Positions 28,804-38,720 of a DNA stretch of 64,000 bases are shown one piece after another; within the stretch, counting starts at the first letter, position 1; each line of letters starts with the position of its first letter. Where the stretch lies: assembly GCF_947495705.1 (NCBI RefSeq), contig NZ_CANLZR010000002.1, forward strand, positions 186,001 through 250,000. The letters run 5' to 3'. The DNA is from an uncultured Phycicoccus sp. (lineage in GTDB: Bacteria > Actinomycetota > Actinomycetes > Actinomycetales > Dermatophilaceae). Position numbers and translations under genes: made by a program. Below the pieces are notes generated by a model. That model searched no databases and had not been told where the DNA came from. It saw only the letters and a list, made by a program, of their open reading frames with translations.

Positions 28804-29708
28804 AGACCACCACCTCCGGCCTCGACGCCATCGCCACCGAGGCCGGCACGTTCGCCGTCCTCGCCATGGACCAGCGCGGCACCCTCAAGCGGATGCTCGC
28901 CGACGTCGACCGCGCCGACACCCCGGACGAGGAGATCACCGCGTTCAAGCGCGACATGATCGCCTCCCTCGCCGGGAGCGCCTCGGCGTTCCTCGTCGAC
29001 CCGACCTACGGCCTCCCTGCCTCCCAGGCGGCCGAGACCACCGCCCCCTACGGCATCCTCCTCGCGGCGGAGCCGTCGACCCGCCCGACCCACAACGGGG
29101 AGCCCACCGTCTCCCTCGACCCCGCGCAGGACGCGGCGTGGGTCCGGGACAGCGGCGCCCACGCGATGAAGTTCCTCGTCCAGGTGCGGGCCGACCGCAC
29201 CCCCGGCGCCGACGGTCGCGACACCACGGCCGAGGCCGTCGAGGTCATGCGCACCCTCGTCGCCGACTGCGCCGCGGCGGGCATCCCGTCGGTCATCGAG
29301 AACCTCATCTTCCCGCTCGCCGGCGAGGAGCCGCTCTCCCCGCAGGCCCGCGCCGACGCGATCATCGAGGCGGCCGTCCTCATCGACTCCCTCAACCCGA
29401 CCCTCCTCAAGCTCGAGTACCCCGGGAGCCCCGAGGCGTGCCGCCGCCTCGCGTCGAGCATCACGGCGCCGTGGGCGGTGCTGTCGGCCGGGGTGTCGTC
29501 GGAGGAGTTCAGCGACGTCCTGCGGGTCAGCTGCGACGAGGGCGGCGCGAGCGGCTTCATCGCGGGCCGCTCGGTGTGGCGCGAGACCGTCGCGATGGAC
29601 CACGCCGAGCGGGTCGCCTTCCTCGCCGACACCGGGCGCCGCCGGCTCGACGACTACCGCCAGATCATCGAGGGCCGTGCGCGGTCCTACCGGGAGGTCA
29701 CGTCATGA
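28800..29708 (+). CDS. YihT/LacD-like class I aldolase
   Basis: TFAVLAMDQRGTLKRMLADVDR...APWAVLSAGVSSEEFSDVLRVSCDEGGASGFIAGRSVWRETVAM; resembles sulfofructose-phosphate and tagatose-bisphosphate aldolases; GTG start. Confidence 0.78.
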   Translation: MKTTTSGLDAIATEAGTFAVLAMDQRGTLKRMLADVDRADTPDEEITAFKRDMIASLAGSASAFLVDPTYGLPASQAAETTAPYGILLAAEPSTRPTHNGEPTVSLDPAQDAAWVRDSGAHAMKFLVQVRADRTPGADGRDTTAEAVEVMRTLVADCAAAGIPSVIENLIFPLAGEEPLSPQARADAIIEAAVLIDSLNPTLLKLEYPGSPEACRRLASSITAPWAVLSAGVSSEEFSDVLRVSCDEGGASGFIAGRSVWRETVAMDHAERVAFLADTGRRRLDDYRQIIEGRARSYREVTS

Positions 29709-30469
29709 CCGCACTCTTCGAGGCCCGGGGCCTCCAGCGACGGTTCGGTCGGGTCCAGGCACTGGACGGGGCCGACTTCGACGTGGCCGAGGGCGAGGTC
29801 GTCGCCCTCATCGGGGACAACGGCGCCGGGAAGTCGACGCTCGTCAAGGCCCTCACCGGGAACCTCGACGTCGAAGAGGGTGAGGTGCTCTTCCAGGGCC
29901 GGCCCGTCCACTTCGCCACCCCGCACGACGCGTCCGCCCTCGGCATCGAGGTCGTCCACCAGGACCTGGCCCTCGCACCGCACCTGGACTCGGCCCAGAA
30001 CATGTTCCTCGGGCGCGAGATCATGCGGCCCGGCCTGCTCGGTCACCTCGGCTTCATGGACACGTCGCGGATGCGCGAGGACGCCGCCAAGGCGTTCACC
30101 CAGCTCGGCTCCGCCGTCCGCAGCGTCGTCGTCCCGGTCGGCTCGATGTCCGGCGGGCAGAAGCAGACGGTCGCCATCGCCCGGGCCGTCGCCTGGGCCG
30201 ACAAGGTCCTCTTCCTCGACGAGCCGACCGCGGCCCTCGGGGTCGTCCAGACCCGCAACGTCCTCGACACCATCAAGAAGGTGCGCGACCGCGGCATCGC
30301 CGTCGTCCTCATCTCCCACTCGATGCCCCACGTGCTCGAGGTCGCCGACCGCGTCCAGGTCCTGCGGCTCGGCCGGCGCGTGGCCACCTACCAGGCCTCC
30401 GACACCAGTGTCGAAGAGCTCGTCGGCGCCATGACCGGCGCGCTGGACTCCAAGGAGGGAGCAGCATGA
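29705..30469 (+). CDS. sugar ABC transporter ATP-binding protein (single nucleotide-binding domain)
   Basis: VVALIGDNGAGKSTLVKALTG...GSMSGGQKQTVAIARAVAWADKVLFLDEPTAALG. Confidence 0.93.
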   Translation: MTALFEARGLQRRFGRVQALDGADFDVAEGEVVALIGDNGAGKSTLVKALTGNLDVEEGEVLFQGRPVHFATPHDASALGIEVVHQDLALAPHLDSAQNMFLGREIMRPGLLGHLGFMDTSRMREDAAKAFTQLGSAVRSVVVPVGSMSGGQKQTVAIARAVAWADKVLFLDEPTAALGVVQTRNVLDTIKKVRDRGIAVVLISHSMPHVLEVADRVQVLRLGRRVATYQASDTSVEELVGAMTGALDSKEGAA

Positions 30470-31506
30470 GCACCCCCACCGAGACCCCGTCACGGGCCTC
30501 CGCGACGATCGAGACCGCTGCCAAGCACGAGAACCTCGGCGAGCGCGTCAAGGCCATGCAGTCGGTGTGGATCCTCGGGGTCCTCGTCGTCATCGTCGCG
30601 GTCTTCGGGGTCCTGTCCCCGAGCACGTTCCTCACCGCGGGGAACATGACCAACATCGCCCAGAACATCTCGATCTGGGCCGTGCTCGCCGTCGGGATGA
30701 CCTTCGTCATCATCACCTCCGGCATCGACCTGTCCGTCGGGTCCGTCCTCGTCGTCTCCTCGGTCGTCGCCGCCCAGGCGATGGAGCGGCTGGGCGACCA
30801 GGGCTGGGGCACGGCCCTCGTCGGCCTCACCCTGTCCGTCGTCGTCGGCACCTTCTGGGGGTGCCTCAACGGCTTCCTCGTGACCAAGGCGAAGGTGCCG
30901 CCGCTCATCGTCACCCTCGGCACGCTCTCGGTGGCCCTCGGGGTCGCCCAGATCCTCACCGGCGGGCTCGACATCCGCTCCGCCCCCACCGTGCTCGTCG
31001 ACAACATCGGCTACGGGCGGCTCCTCGGCGTCCCGGTCATCTCGATCATCGCCCTGGTCATCGTCATTCTCGGCGGGATCCTGCTCCACAAGACCAGGTT
31101 CGGCCGCTACACCTACGCGATCGGCTCGAACGAGACCTCGGCCCGACGCGTCGGCATCCCCGTCGACCGCAAGCTCATCCAGATCTACGCGCTCACCGGC
31201 TTCCTCGCCGGCGTCGCGGGCATCCTGTCGCTCGCCCAGTACGGCACGACGACGATCGCCGGCCAGTCCCTGACGAACCTCAACGTCATCGCGGCGGTCG
31301 TCATCGGCGGCACGTCGATCTTCGGTGGCCAGGGCTCGATGTTCGGCTCGATGGTCGGCCTCTTCATCCCGGCCGTCCTCCAGTCCGGCTTCGTCATCAT
31401 CGGCGTCTCGCCGTACTGGCAGACGGTGGCCGTCGGCTCGATCCTCATCACCGCCGTCTACGTCGACCAGCAGCGCCGCGCCAACGACGCCCGAGGGAAG
31501 TCCTAG
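30466..31506 (+). CDS. sugar ABC transporter permease (RbsC/FrcC family)
   Basis: GMTFVIITSGIDLSVGSVLVVSSVVAAQAM...; RbsC-type permease pattern, multi-TM. Confidence 0.93.
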   Translation: MSTPTETPSRASATIETAAKHENLGERVKAMQSVWILGVLVVIVAVFGVLSPSTFLTAGNMTNIAQNISIWAVLAVGMTFVIITSGIDLSVGSVLVVSSVVAAQAMERLGDQGWGTALVGLTLSVVVGTFWGCLNGFLVTKAKVPPLIVTLGTLSVALGVAQILTGGLDIRSAPTVLVDNIGYGRLLGVPVISIIALVIVILGGILLHKTRFGRYTYAIGSNETSARRVGIPVDRKLIQIYALTGFLAGVAGILSLAQYGTTTIAGQSLTNLNVIAAVVIGGTSIFGGQGSMFGSMVGLFIPAVLQSGFVIIGVSPYWQTVAVGSILITAVYVDQQRRANDARGKS

Positions 31507-31613
31507 GGACCCATCAGCCGCACCACAGCACGTCGCACCATCGCCAGTCAGACCGCACCACAACCGCTGTATCGCACCACCGACAACGACGTCACCACCA
31601 GAAAGGCATTCCC

Positions 31614-32603
31614 ATGCGTAGCACCACCCGGATCGCCGCAGCCCTCGCCGGCTCGGCCCTCGCCCTCTCCGCCTGCTCCACCGGAGCCCCCGAGTCCACC
31701 GACGGGGACACCACCGCCGCCGGCGGCAACGACAACAAGACCATCGCCTTCGTCCAGGGCGTGGCCGGCGACGAGTTCTACATCACGATGGAGTGCGGCA
31801 TCCAGGCCAAGGCCCAGGAGCTCGGCTACACCGTCACCACCCAGGGTCCGCAGAAGTTCGACCCGACCCTGCAGAAGCCGATCGTCGACGCGGTCACCGC
31901 CTCGAAGCCGGCCGCGCTGCTCGTCGCGCCGACCGACGTCCAGGCGATGGAGGCTCCGCTCAAGCAGGCCGCCGACGCCGGGATCAAGGTCGTCCTCGTC
32001 GACACCACCGTCAACGACCCGTCCTTCGCGGTGTCGCAGATCAGCTCGGACAACGTCGGCGGCGGGGCTGCGGCCTTCGACGCCATCAAGCAGGCCAACC
32101 CCGACGGCGGCAAGGTCCTGGTCATCTCCACCGACCCGGGCGTGTCGACGGTCGACGCCCGCGTCAAGGGCTTCGAGGACGCGGCCAAGGCCGACAGCAC
32201 CTTCGAGTACCTCGGCGTCCAGTACAGCCACAACGACCCGGCGACGGCCGCGAACCTCGTCTCGGCGGCGCTGCAGAAGGACAAGGACATCATCGGCATC
32301 TTCGCGACGAACCTGTTCTCGGCCGAGGGTTCGGCCACCGGGGTCCGTCAGGCCGGCGCGTCGGGCATCACCATCGTCGGCTTCGACGCCGGCCCGAACC
32401 AGATCAAGGCCCTGGAGGACGGGACCGTGCAGGCCCTCGTCGCCCAGCAGCCCGCCACCATCGGCATGGACGGCGTCGTCCAGGCCGACGCCGCACTGAA
32501 CGGCGGCTCGGTCGAGGCGCAGATCCAGACCGGCTTCACCATCATCACCAAGGACAACCTCGAGGGTGAGGGCGGCGACGCCGCGTACAAGTCCAGCTGC
32601 TGA
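31614..32603 (+). CDS. sugar ABC transporter substrate-binding lipoprotein
   Basis: MRSTTRIAAALAGSALALSACSTG lipobox; periplasmic-binding fold KTIAFVQGVAGDEFYITMECGIQAKAQELGY. Confidence 0.93.
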   Translation: MRSTTRIAAALAGSALALSACSTGAPESTDGDTTAAGGNDNKTIAFVQGVAGDEFYITMECGIQAKAQELGYTVTTQGPQKFDPTLQKPIVDAVTASKPAALLVAPTDVQAMEAPLKQAADAGIKVVLVDTTVNDPSFAVSQISSDNVGGGAAAFDAIKQANPDGGKVLVISTDPGVSTVDARVKGFEDAAKADSTFEYLGVQYSHNDPATAANLVSAALQKDKDIIGIFATNLFSAEGSATGVRQAGASGITIVGFDAGPNQIKALEDGTVQALVAQQPATIGMDGVVQADAALNGGSVEAQIQTGFTIITKDNLEGEGGDAAYKSSC

Positions 32604-32618
32604 CGCAGCACCCCGGAC

Positions 32619-32659
32619 CACGGGGCCGTCGCGAGCCATCGGGCCGCGGCGGCCCCGTG
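32619..32659 (+). terminator. 10-bp-stem hairpin after the substrate-binding protein gene
   Basis: CACGGGGCCG ... CGGCCCCGTG perfect inverted repeat, 16 nt past the stop. Confidence 0.65.
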
Positions 32660-32805
32660 CCGTGCCCGGCGGCACCGAGCGGGGGACACCCGATCGGTCG
32701 AACGGCCAGTCCTGCACCGAACCGCCTCGACCCCGGCGCGTCGCCTTGTAGCGTCGCCGCGGCGTGCCTCCCTCTGGCACCACCCGCGACCGAGAGAAGG
32801 CCGTC

Positions 32806-35007
32806 ATGTCACGGAGCGGACAGATGCGACTGGGTACGACCGCAACAGTGGTCGGGACGCTGATCGTCGTCGTCCTCGAAATGGCCCTGCTCACCGGGGT
32901 GTGGCACCTCGGTGACGGGCTGGACCGGCAGCGGCAGGCCGCGTCGACGCTCGCGGGCACGCTCGCCCCGCTGACGCCCGACACCGCACCCGCCGCCACC
33001 GGCCTCGTCCGCACCGCGGTCGACCAGGTCGTCGCCGCCGGGGTCGACGTGTCGGCCGGGACGCCCGGGGCGGCCCTCGTCGCGGGGGCCGAGGCCTTCG
33101 CCGCCACCCCGACCGACCCCGCCGCCCTGGACACCCTGCGCCAGGCCGACTCGGCGCTGCGCGTGGACCTCGACGCCGCGGCGACGGCACGGTCCTGGCT
33201 CGCGGCCGCCCTCCACGCCGCACTGCTCCTCATCGCCACGGCCGGCGTCCTCGCCGTGCTCCGCCGCCTCGTCGACCGGCACCGCGCCGTCGAACGCCGG
33301 CTGACCGCCCAGCAGCTCGTCGACCAGCGGGAGCGGCGGCTGCTGGCCCTGGTCCAGAACAGCGCCGACCTCATCGTCGTCGTCGAGTCCGACGGCACCG
33401 CCTCCTTCGTCAGCCCCTCCGCCCGCAGCGTCCTCGGCCGCGACCCGGAGGCCTGCGTCGGCCAGCACCTCGAGCGCCTCCTCGGCGAGGAGTCCCTCGT
33501 CGTGGACCGGATGATCCGGGCCGGGCGTCAGGGGGACCAGCCGGTGCGGGTCCACCTCGTCCACGCCGAGGGCCGCTCGCTCGTGGCCGACGGGACCCTG
33601 ACCAACCTCCTCGACGAGCCGTCCGTCGGCGCCTGGGTCCTCACCCTGCGCGACGTCACCGACCAGCACGCCGCCGCCGAGCAGCTCCAGCACCAGGCCT
33701 TCCACGACTCGCTGACCGGGCTCGCCAACCGGGCCCTGTTCACCGACCGGCTCGACCATGCGCTCATGCGGCGCCGCAACCCCGGCTCGGCCGCCGTCCT
33801 GTTCTGGGACATCGACGACTTCAAGCACGTCAACGACACGCACGGCCACTCGGTGGGCGACCGCCTGCTCGTCGTCGTGGCCGACCGGCTGCGCGGGGCG
33901 TTCCGGCCCACCGACACCGTGGCCCGGCTCGGCGGCGACGAGTTCGCCGTCCTCCTCGAGGACATCGACGAGGAGTCGGCGCAGATGGTGACGCACCGGG
34001 TCCTGGAGGGACTCTCGGCACCGATCGAGGTGGACGGCCGGGTCTGGACCGTCCACGCGAGCGTCGGCATCGCGACGGCCGTGGCCGGCGAGAGCACCGG
34101 CGAGGAGCTGCTGCGCAACGCCGACATCGCCATGTACTGGGCCAAGGAGCAGGGCAAGGGTTCGATCTCGGTGTACGACCCGATGCGGCACGCGGCCTCG
34201 CTCGACGTCGTGGCCCTGCAGAACCAGCTCATCAGCGCGATGGAGACCGGCGAGCTCGTCCTGCTGTTCCAGCCGACGGTCGACCTGGAGTCACGGGCCG
34301 TCACCGGCTACGAGGCCCTCGTGCGCTGGCAGCACTCCGAGCGCGGCATGCTGTCGCCCGCGGAGTTCGTGCCCGCCGCCGAGCGGTCCGGGCTCGTCGT
34401 GCCGCTGGGGTCGTGGGTGCTGCGCGAAGCCTGCCGTGCCGCGATGACCCTGTCCGCGGACAGCGCCGGACCGACGATCTCGGTCAACGTGTCCTCGCAG
34501 CACCTCGTGCGCCCCGGCTTCGTCACCGAGGTCGCCGACATCCTCGCCGACACGGGCCTGCCCGCCGTCCGGCTCGTCGTCGAGGTGACCGAGTCGGTGC
34601 TCCTCGACGACTTCGAGGCTGCCGAGAACGCCCTCAACGGGCTGCGCGACCTCGGCGTCTGGATCGCGATCGACGACTTCGGCACGGGCTACAGCTCGCT
34701 CTCGTACCTGTCCCAGCTCCCCGTCGACATCCTCAAGGTCGACAAGTCCTTCATCGACCGGGTGTGCTCCGAGGACCACGCTGCCTCGGTGACCCTCGCG
34801 ATCCTCGAGATGAGCCGGTCGCTGCGCCTGCTCACCATCGCCGAGGGCATCGAGACCGAAGAGCAGGCCACCTGGCTCGCGGAGCGGGGCTGCGTGCGCG
34901 GCCAGGGCTACCTGTGGTCGCGGCCGGTGCCCCTGGCCGACGCCCGGGCCCAGCTCATGGACAGCGACGACCTGCCCGACGCCGACGCCGAGTCGGTCGA
35001 CGCCTGA
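32806..35007 (+). CDS. membrane-anchored PAS-GGDEF-EAL cyclic-di-GMP turnover protein
   Basis: N-terminal TM segments, PAS-like region, RLGGDEFAVLLEDI, and YEALVRWQHSERGMLSPAEFVPAAE EAL motif. Confidence 0.95.
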   Translation: MSRSGQMRLGTTATVVGTLIVVVLEMALLTGVWHLGDGLDRQRQAASTLAGTLAPLTPDTAPAATGLVRTAVDQVVAAGVDVSAGTPGAALVAGAEAFAATPTDPAALDTLRQADSALRVDLDAAATARSWLAAALHAALLLIATAGVLAVLRRLVDRHRAVERRLTAQQLVDQRERRLLALVQNSADLIVVVESDGTASFVSPSARSVLGRDPEACVGQHLERLLGEESLVVDRMIRAGRQGDQPVRVHLVHAEGRSLVADGTLTNLLDEPSVGAWVLTLRDVTDQHAAAEQLQHQAFHDSLTGLANRALFTDRLDHALMRRRNPGSAAVLFWDIDDFKHVNDTHGHSVGDRLLVVVADRLRGAFRPTDTVARLGGDEFAVLLEDIDEESAQMVTHRVLEGLSAPIEVDGRVWTVHASVGIATAVAGESTGEELLRNADIAMYWAKEQGKGSISVYDPMRHAASLDVVALQNQLISAMETGELVLLFQPTVDLESRAVTGYEALVRWQHSERGMLSPAEFVPAAERSGLVVPLGSWVLREACRAAMTLSADSAGPTISVNVSSQHLVRPGFVTEVADILADTGLPAVRLVVEVTESVLLDDFEAAENALNGLRDLGVWIAIDDFGTGYSSLSYLSQLPVDILKVDKSFIDRVCSEDHAASVTLAILEMSRSLRLLTIAEGIETEEQATWLAERGCVRGQGYLWSRPVPLADARAQLMDSDDLPDADAESVDA

Positions 35008-35031
35008 GCGGTCCGCGGCGCCCGCCGGGGG

Positions 35032-35547
35032 TCAGGACGGGCCGGTGGTGACCTCGACGAGCGCGGCGTTGCCGCGGCCGTCGACCTTGACCGTCGCGAC
35101 GGCCCGCCCGGCGCCGACCGCGTCCTGCATGGCCGCGGCGTCGGCCTGCGGGAGGAAGAGGCTCTCGATGCCGCAGCGGAGCCGCCAGTCCGAGTCGTCG
35201 CAGGTGAGGTACAGGCCGTCGGGCCGGGTCCGCTGGACGGGGCCACCGACCCACACCTCCCCCTGCTGCGTCAGCGGGACGTACGCCCGCCCCCGCCGGT
35301 CTGCCTCGGCCTCCTCCCCCGAGCCGCCGACCTCGCTGTCGCGGGCGAGCGGCTGGTCCGGCAGGTCCGGGTAGCCGAGGTCGACGTAGGCGCCGCGGAA
35401 GGGGTCGATCGGGTCGACGGGCTCCACCCGGAGCCGGATCTCCTCGCCCGTCAGGCGGGCCGAGAGCGGGGAGAGGACTGCGACCCCGACGAGCGCGAGC
35501 TGCGCGAGCACGGCGACCGCGACACGGGTGGTCCGGGCCGGGGTCAT
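35032..35547 (-). CDS. GDYXXLXY domain-containing protein
   Basis: MTPARTTRVAVAVLAQLALVGVAVLSPLSARLTGEEIRLRVEPVDPIDPFRGAYVDLGYPDL; typical partner of DUF2157. Confidence 0.8.
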   Translation of the reverse strand: MTPARTTRVAVAVLAQLALVGVAVLSPLSARLTGEEIRLRVEPVDPIDPFRGAYVDLGYPDLPDQPLARDSEVGGSGEEAEADRRGRAYVPLTQQGEVWVGGPVQRTRPDGLYLTCDDSDWRLRCGIESLFLPQADAAAMQDAVGAGRAVATVKVDGRGNAALVEVTTGPS

Positions 35548-36812
35548 GACCGCGCCTCCTGTCCCTCGCGGATCAGTCGCCGGCGCCCGCGGTCGGCGAG
35601 CACCCCGGTGGCGAGGAGCACGAGGCCGACGGCGAGGAACAGCACCGCACCGGAGAGGATCGGCGCGAAGACGGCGAAGGCCTGGGTGGTCGTGAAGACG
35701 ACGAGGGCCGCGGTGGCGATCCAGGTGAGCCGGCCCGAGTCGCGCATCGCGCCGAGGACGGCGTAGCCGCTGGCGGCGGCCAGGTAGACCGCGACCGAGA
35801 CGACGGCCCGGGCCCAGTCCGCCGTGGAGAGGTCCGCGGTGTCGGCGATCCCGGACGTGGTCCGCCACAGCGCGAGCACGGCGACGAGCCCGACCACGAC
35901 CACCCCGAGACCGACTTCGAGGCGGTCGAGACGGTCGCCGGTGAGCATCGCGCCGACCGCGAGGACGACCGCGACGCCGACGACCGTCCACATGAGCGGG
36001 GTCCCCCCGGCGACCTCGTCGTCGAAGGGCAGCGCCGCGAAGAACAGGGCTCCCAGCGCCAGCACCGCGCCGATCTCCCGCCACGGGACGCCGAGGTCCC
36101 GCCACGCCGCGGCCCGCCCCGTGAGCCGGTGATGCAGGGCGCCGACGGCCACCGCGAGCAGCGCGGTCGACGCGACGGCGAGGGTCACGGTGAGGACGTC
36201 CTCGGACCCCTCGACGGTCTGCCAGACCACCCAGTAGGCGCCGAGGCCGATGCCCAGCACGGCCGGGCCGATCGCGGCCACCGCGTACGCGTACAGGAGC
36301 GCGCCGGCGGCCCAGATGCCCACGAGCAGCGGCTCGTACGCGGGGACCTGCAGGCTCTGCGCCGCCTGGAAGACGACGGCCCCGAACGCACCGGCAGCGA
36401 GCAGCCGGACCGCGCCCACGACCGGGGACGCCACGTCGCCGGACCGCTCGCGGCGGTAGGCGAGCGCCTCGGCCGCTGCGACGAGCCCGAGCCACACGAG
36501 GGTGACGAGGCCGAAGCGCATCCACGGCGAGAGCTGGTCGAGGTTCGACGCCACGAGCCAGATGAGCCCGAGCCCGACGAACAACGCGCCGAGGGTCAGG
36601 ACGATCCGGGCCAGGGTGACCCGCCGGTGGGCGACGTACCGGGCCCGGATGGCGGCGGCGGCCCCGTCGTCGACGAGGCCCTCCGAGCGCCAGGCCCGCA
36701 GCTGGGTCTCGAGCCAGGCGAGCTGCGCCGGCGTGGCCGGGTGCCGGGAGGTGGGCTCGTCGCCGGGACCCGGGGCCTTCGGGACCGGGGCGACGGTGGG
36801 TGGCGCGGTCAT
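35544..36812 (-). CDS. DUF2157 domain-containing membrane protein
   Basis: WLETQLRAWRSEGLVDDGAAAAIRARY...IVLTLGALFVGLGLIWLVASNLDQLSPWMRFGLV; start at ATG 36812 with an upstream GGAGG-type RBS. Confidence 0.82.
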   Translation of the reverse strand: MTAPPTVAPVPKAPGPGDEPTSRHPATPAQLAWLETQLRAWRSEGLVDDGAAAAIRARYVAHRRVTLARIVLTLGALFVGLGLIWLVASNLDQLSPWMRFGLVTLVWLGLVAAAEALAYRRERSGDVASPVVGAVRLLAAGAFGAVVFQAAQSLQVPAYEPLLVGIWAAGALLYAYAVAAIGPAVLGIGLGAYWVVWQTVEGSEDVLTVTLAVASTALLAVAVGALHHRLTGRAAAWRDLGVPWREIGAVLALGALFFAALPFDDEVAGGTPLMWTVVGVAVVLAVGAMLTGDRLDRLEVGLGVVVVGLVAVLALWRTTSGIADTADLSTADWARAVVSVAVYLAAASGYAVLGAMRDSGRLTWIATAALVVFTTTQAFAVFAPILSGAVLFLAVGLVLLATGVLADRGRRRLIREGQEARS

Positions 36813-36957
36813 CGCGGCCTCCTGGTGCGAGTGGACACCCGGGAACGGGCTCACCCCAAGTGTCCCGCCGTACCGCGCCACCCGCTATGAGCAGGACTAC
36901 TCAGGGGGCCGTTCGTCGCGCCGGTCCCAGCCACAGGACCCGCGGGCGCGCGTGCGG

Positions 36958-37800
36958 TCAGGCCTGGTTGAAGGTGTCGGGGTCCGGGCCGGTGCGGAAC
37001 CCGCGGTCGAGCGCCGCCAGCCGCTCGAGGTCGTCCTCGGTCAGGGTGACGTCCGCCGCGGCGAGGTTCTCGACGATGCGGGACGGGGTGACCGACTTCG
37101 GGATGACGACGTTCCCGATCGCGAGGTGCCATGCGATGACGGCCTGGGCGGGGGTGACGCCGTGCGCCGCCGCGACGGCACGGACGACCTCGTCCTCGAG
37201 GACCTGCTTGCCGGACGCGAGCGGGCTCCACGCCTCGGTGACGACCCCGTGCTGGTCGTGGAAGGCCCGCAGTTCCTTCTGCTGGAGGTAGGGGTGCAGC
37301 TCGACCTGGTTGATCGCGGGCCACTCCCCTGTCTCGTCGAACAGCCGCTGCAGGTGCGCGGGGTGGAAGTTCGAGGTGCCGATGACCCGGACCCGCCCGG
37401 CGTCGCGGAGCTCCTGGAACGTCCGCCACGTCTCGACGTAGCGGTCCTGCGCGGGCACCGGCCAGTGGATGAGGAGCAGGTCGAGCACGTCCAGCCCGAG
37501 CCGGTCCATCGAGCCGTCGAACGCGCGCAGCGTGGCGTCCCGCCCGTGGTCGTCGTTCCACACCTTCGTCGTGACGACGATGTCCTCGCGCGCCACGTCG
37601 GAGTCCGCGATCGTGGCGCCGACGCCGCGTTCGTTGCCGTACAGACGCGCGGTGTCGATGTGCCGGTAGCCGGCGTCGAGCGCGGCCGCGACGGCGGGGC
37701 GGACCTCGTCGTCGGGCACCTGCCAGACCCCGAAGCCGAGGCTGGGGACGTCGACGGGACCGGTGGGGGTGGCCAGGGCGGTGGTGCTCACGGTCGGCAT
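36958..37800 (-). CDS. aldo/keto reductase
   Basis: VPSLGFGVWQVPDDEVRPAVAAALDAGYRHIDTARLYGNERGVG...IPKSVTPSRIVENL. Confidence 0.94.
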   Translation of the reverse strand: MPTVSTTALATPTGPVDVPSLGFGVWQVPDDEVRPAVAAALDAGYRHIDTARLYGNERGVGATIADSDVAREDIVVTTKVWNDDHGRDATLRAFDGSMDRLGLDVLDLLLIHWPVPAQDRYVETWRTFQELRDAGRVRVIGTSNFHPAHLQRLFDETGEWPAINQVELHPYLQQKELRAFHDQHGVVTEAWSPLASGKQVLEDEVVRAVAAAHGVTPAQAVIAWHLAIGNVVIPKSVTPSRIVENLAAADVTLTEDDLERLAALDRGFRTGPDPDTFNQA

Positions 37801-38720
37801 GGCTCCACGGTAGGCGGCACCGGCCCGCCGGTGGGGCGCAGCAGCCGGCCGGCCGCCCGGCGCACGGGCGCCTGCGCGAGGAGGACGCTGCCGAGCACGA
37901 GCGCCATCGCACCGAGGTGTCCGGCGCCGAACGGCTCCCCGAGCAGCAGGACCCCGAGCAGCGTGCCGACGACCGGGTTGACCAGGCCGACGACGGCGAC
38001 GGCGCCGGCGCTCATCCGGGTCAGCCCGCGGAACCACACGGCGTAGCCGACGACCGACCCCGCGAGGCCGAGGTAGGTGAGGGCCAGGACGGCGGGGAGG
38101 TCGAGCGCAGGCGGGGCCCCCTCGGCGAGCAGCGCGACCGGCAGCAGCAGCGCACCGCCGGCGACGAGCTGCCACGACGTCGTGACGAGCACCCGGCCCG
38201 GCGGTGTCCAGCGCTTGACGAGGACGAAGCCGACCGACGCCGAGACGACGGCCCCGACCGCCGCCGCGACGCCGACCGGGTCGACGGCGCCCCCGCGCTC
38301 GTTCTGCCAGACGAGCAGGACGACCCCGAGGATGCCGACGAGCGCGGCTCCGAAGGTCACTCGGGGCTGCCGCTCCCCGATGGCCAGCCACGCGACGGCC
38401 ATGACGACGAGCGGGGACAGCGCGGTGAGGGTGGCGGCGAGACCGCTGGGCAGCCGGAAGGCCGCGACGTACAGGAGCCCGAAGAACACCGCGTGGTTCA
38501 GCGTGCCGAGGACGGCAGCGCGACCCCACCAACGGCCGCGGGGCAGCCGGCGGAGCCACAGCATCATGAGCAGGCCCGCCGGCAGGATGCGGAGCACGGC
38601 GGCGAACAGCGGCCGGTCGGGCGGGAGGTGGAGCTGGGTCACCGCGTAGGTGGAGCCCCACACGACGGGGGCGACCGCCGTGAGCAGGACGGTGGGCACC
38701 GTCGCCGTTTTATCTTCCAT
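37788..38720 (-). CDS. EamA/DMT family transporter
   Basis: MEDKTATVPTVLLTAVAPVVWGSTYAVTQLHLPPDRPLFAAVLRILPAGLLMMLWLRRLPRG; alternative in-frame ATG at 38741. Confidence 0.88.
   Translation of the reverse strand: MEDKTATVPTVLLTAVAPVVWGSTYAVTQLHLPPDRPLFAAVLRILPAGLLMMLWLRRLPRGRWWGRAAVLGTLNHAVFFGLLYVAAFRLPSGLAATLTALSPLVVMAVAWLAIGERQPRVTFGAALVGILGVVLLVWQNERGGAVDPVGVAAAVGAVVSASVGFVLVKRWTPPGRVLVTTSWQLVAGGALLLPVALLAEGAPPALDLPAVLALTYLGLAGSVVGYAVWFRGLTRMSAGAVAVVGLVNPVVGTLLGVLLLGEPFGAGHLGAMALVLGSVLLAQAPVRRAAGRLLRPTGGPVPPTVEPCRP

Noticed and set aside
25310-31506. Assigning the sugar cluster firmly to sulfoquinovose degradation
   Set aside because: YihT-like aldolase similarity is suggestive only; no sulfoquinovosidase, isomerase or sulfolactaldehyde enzyme is visible in the window, and LacD-type aldolases look similar.
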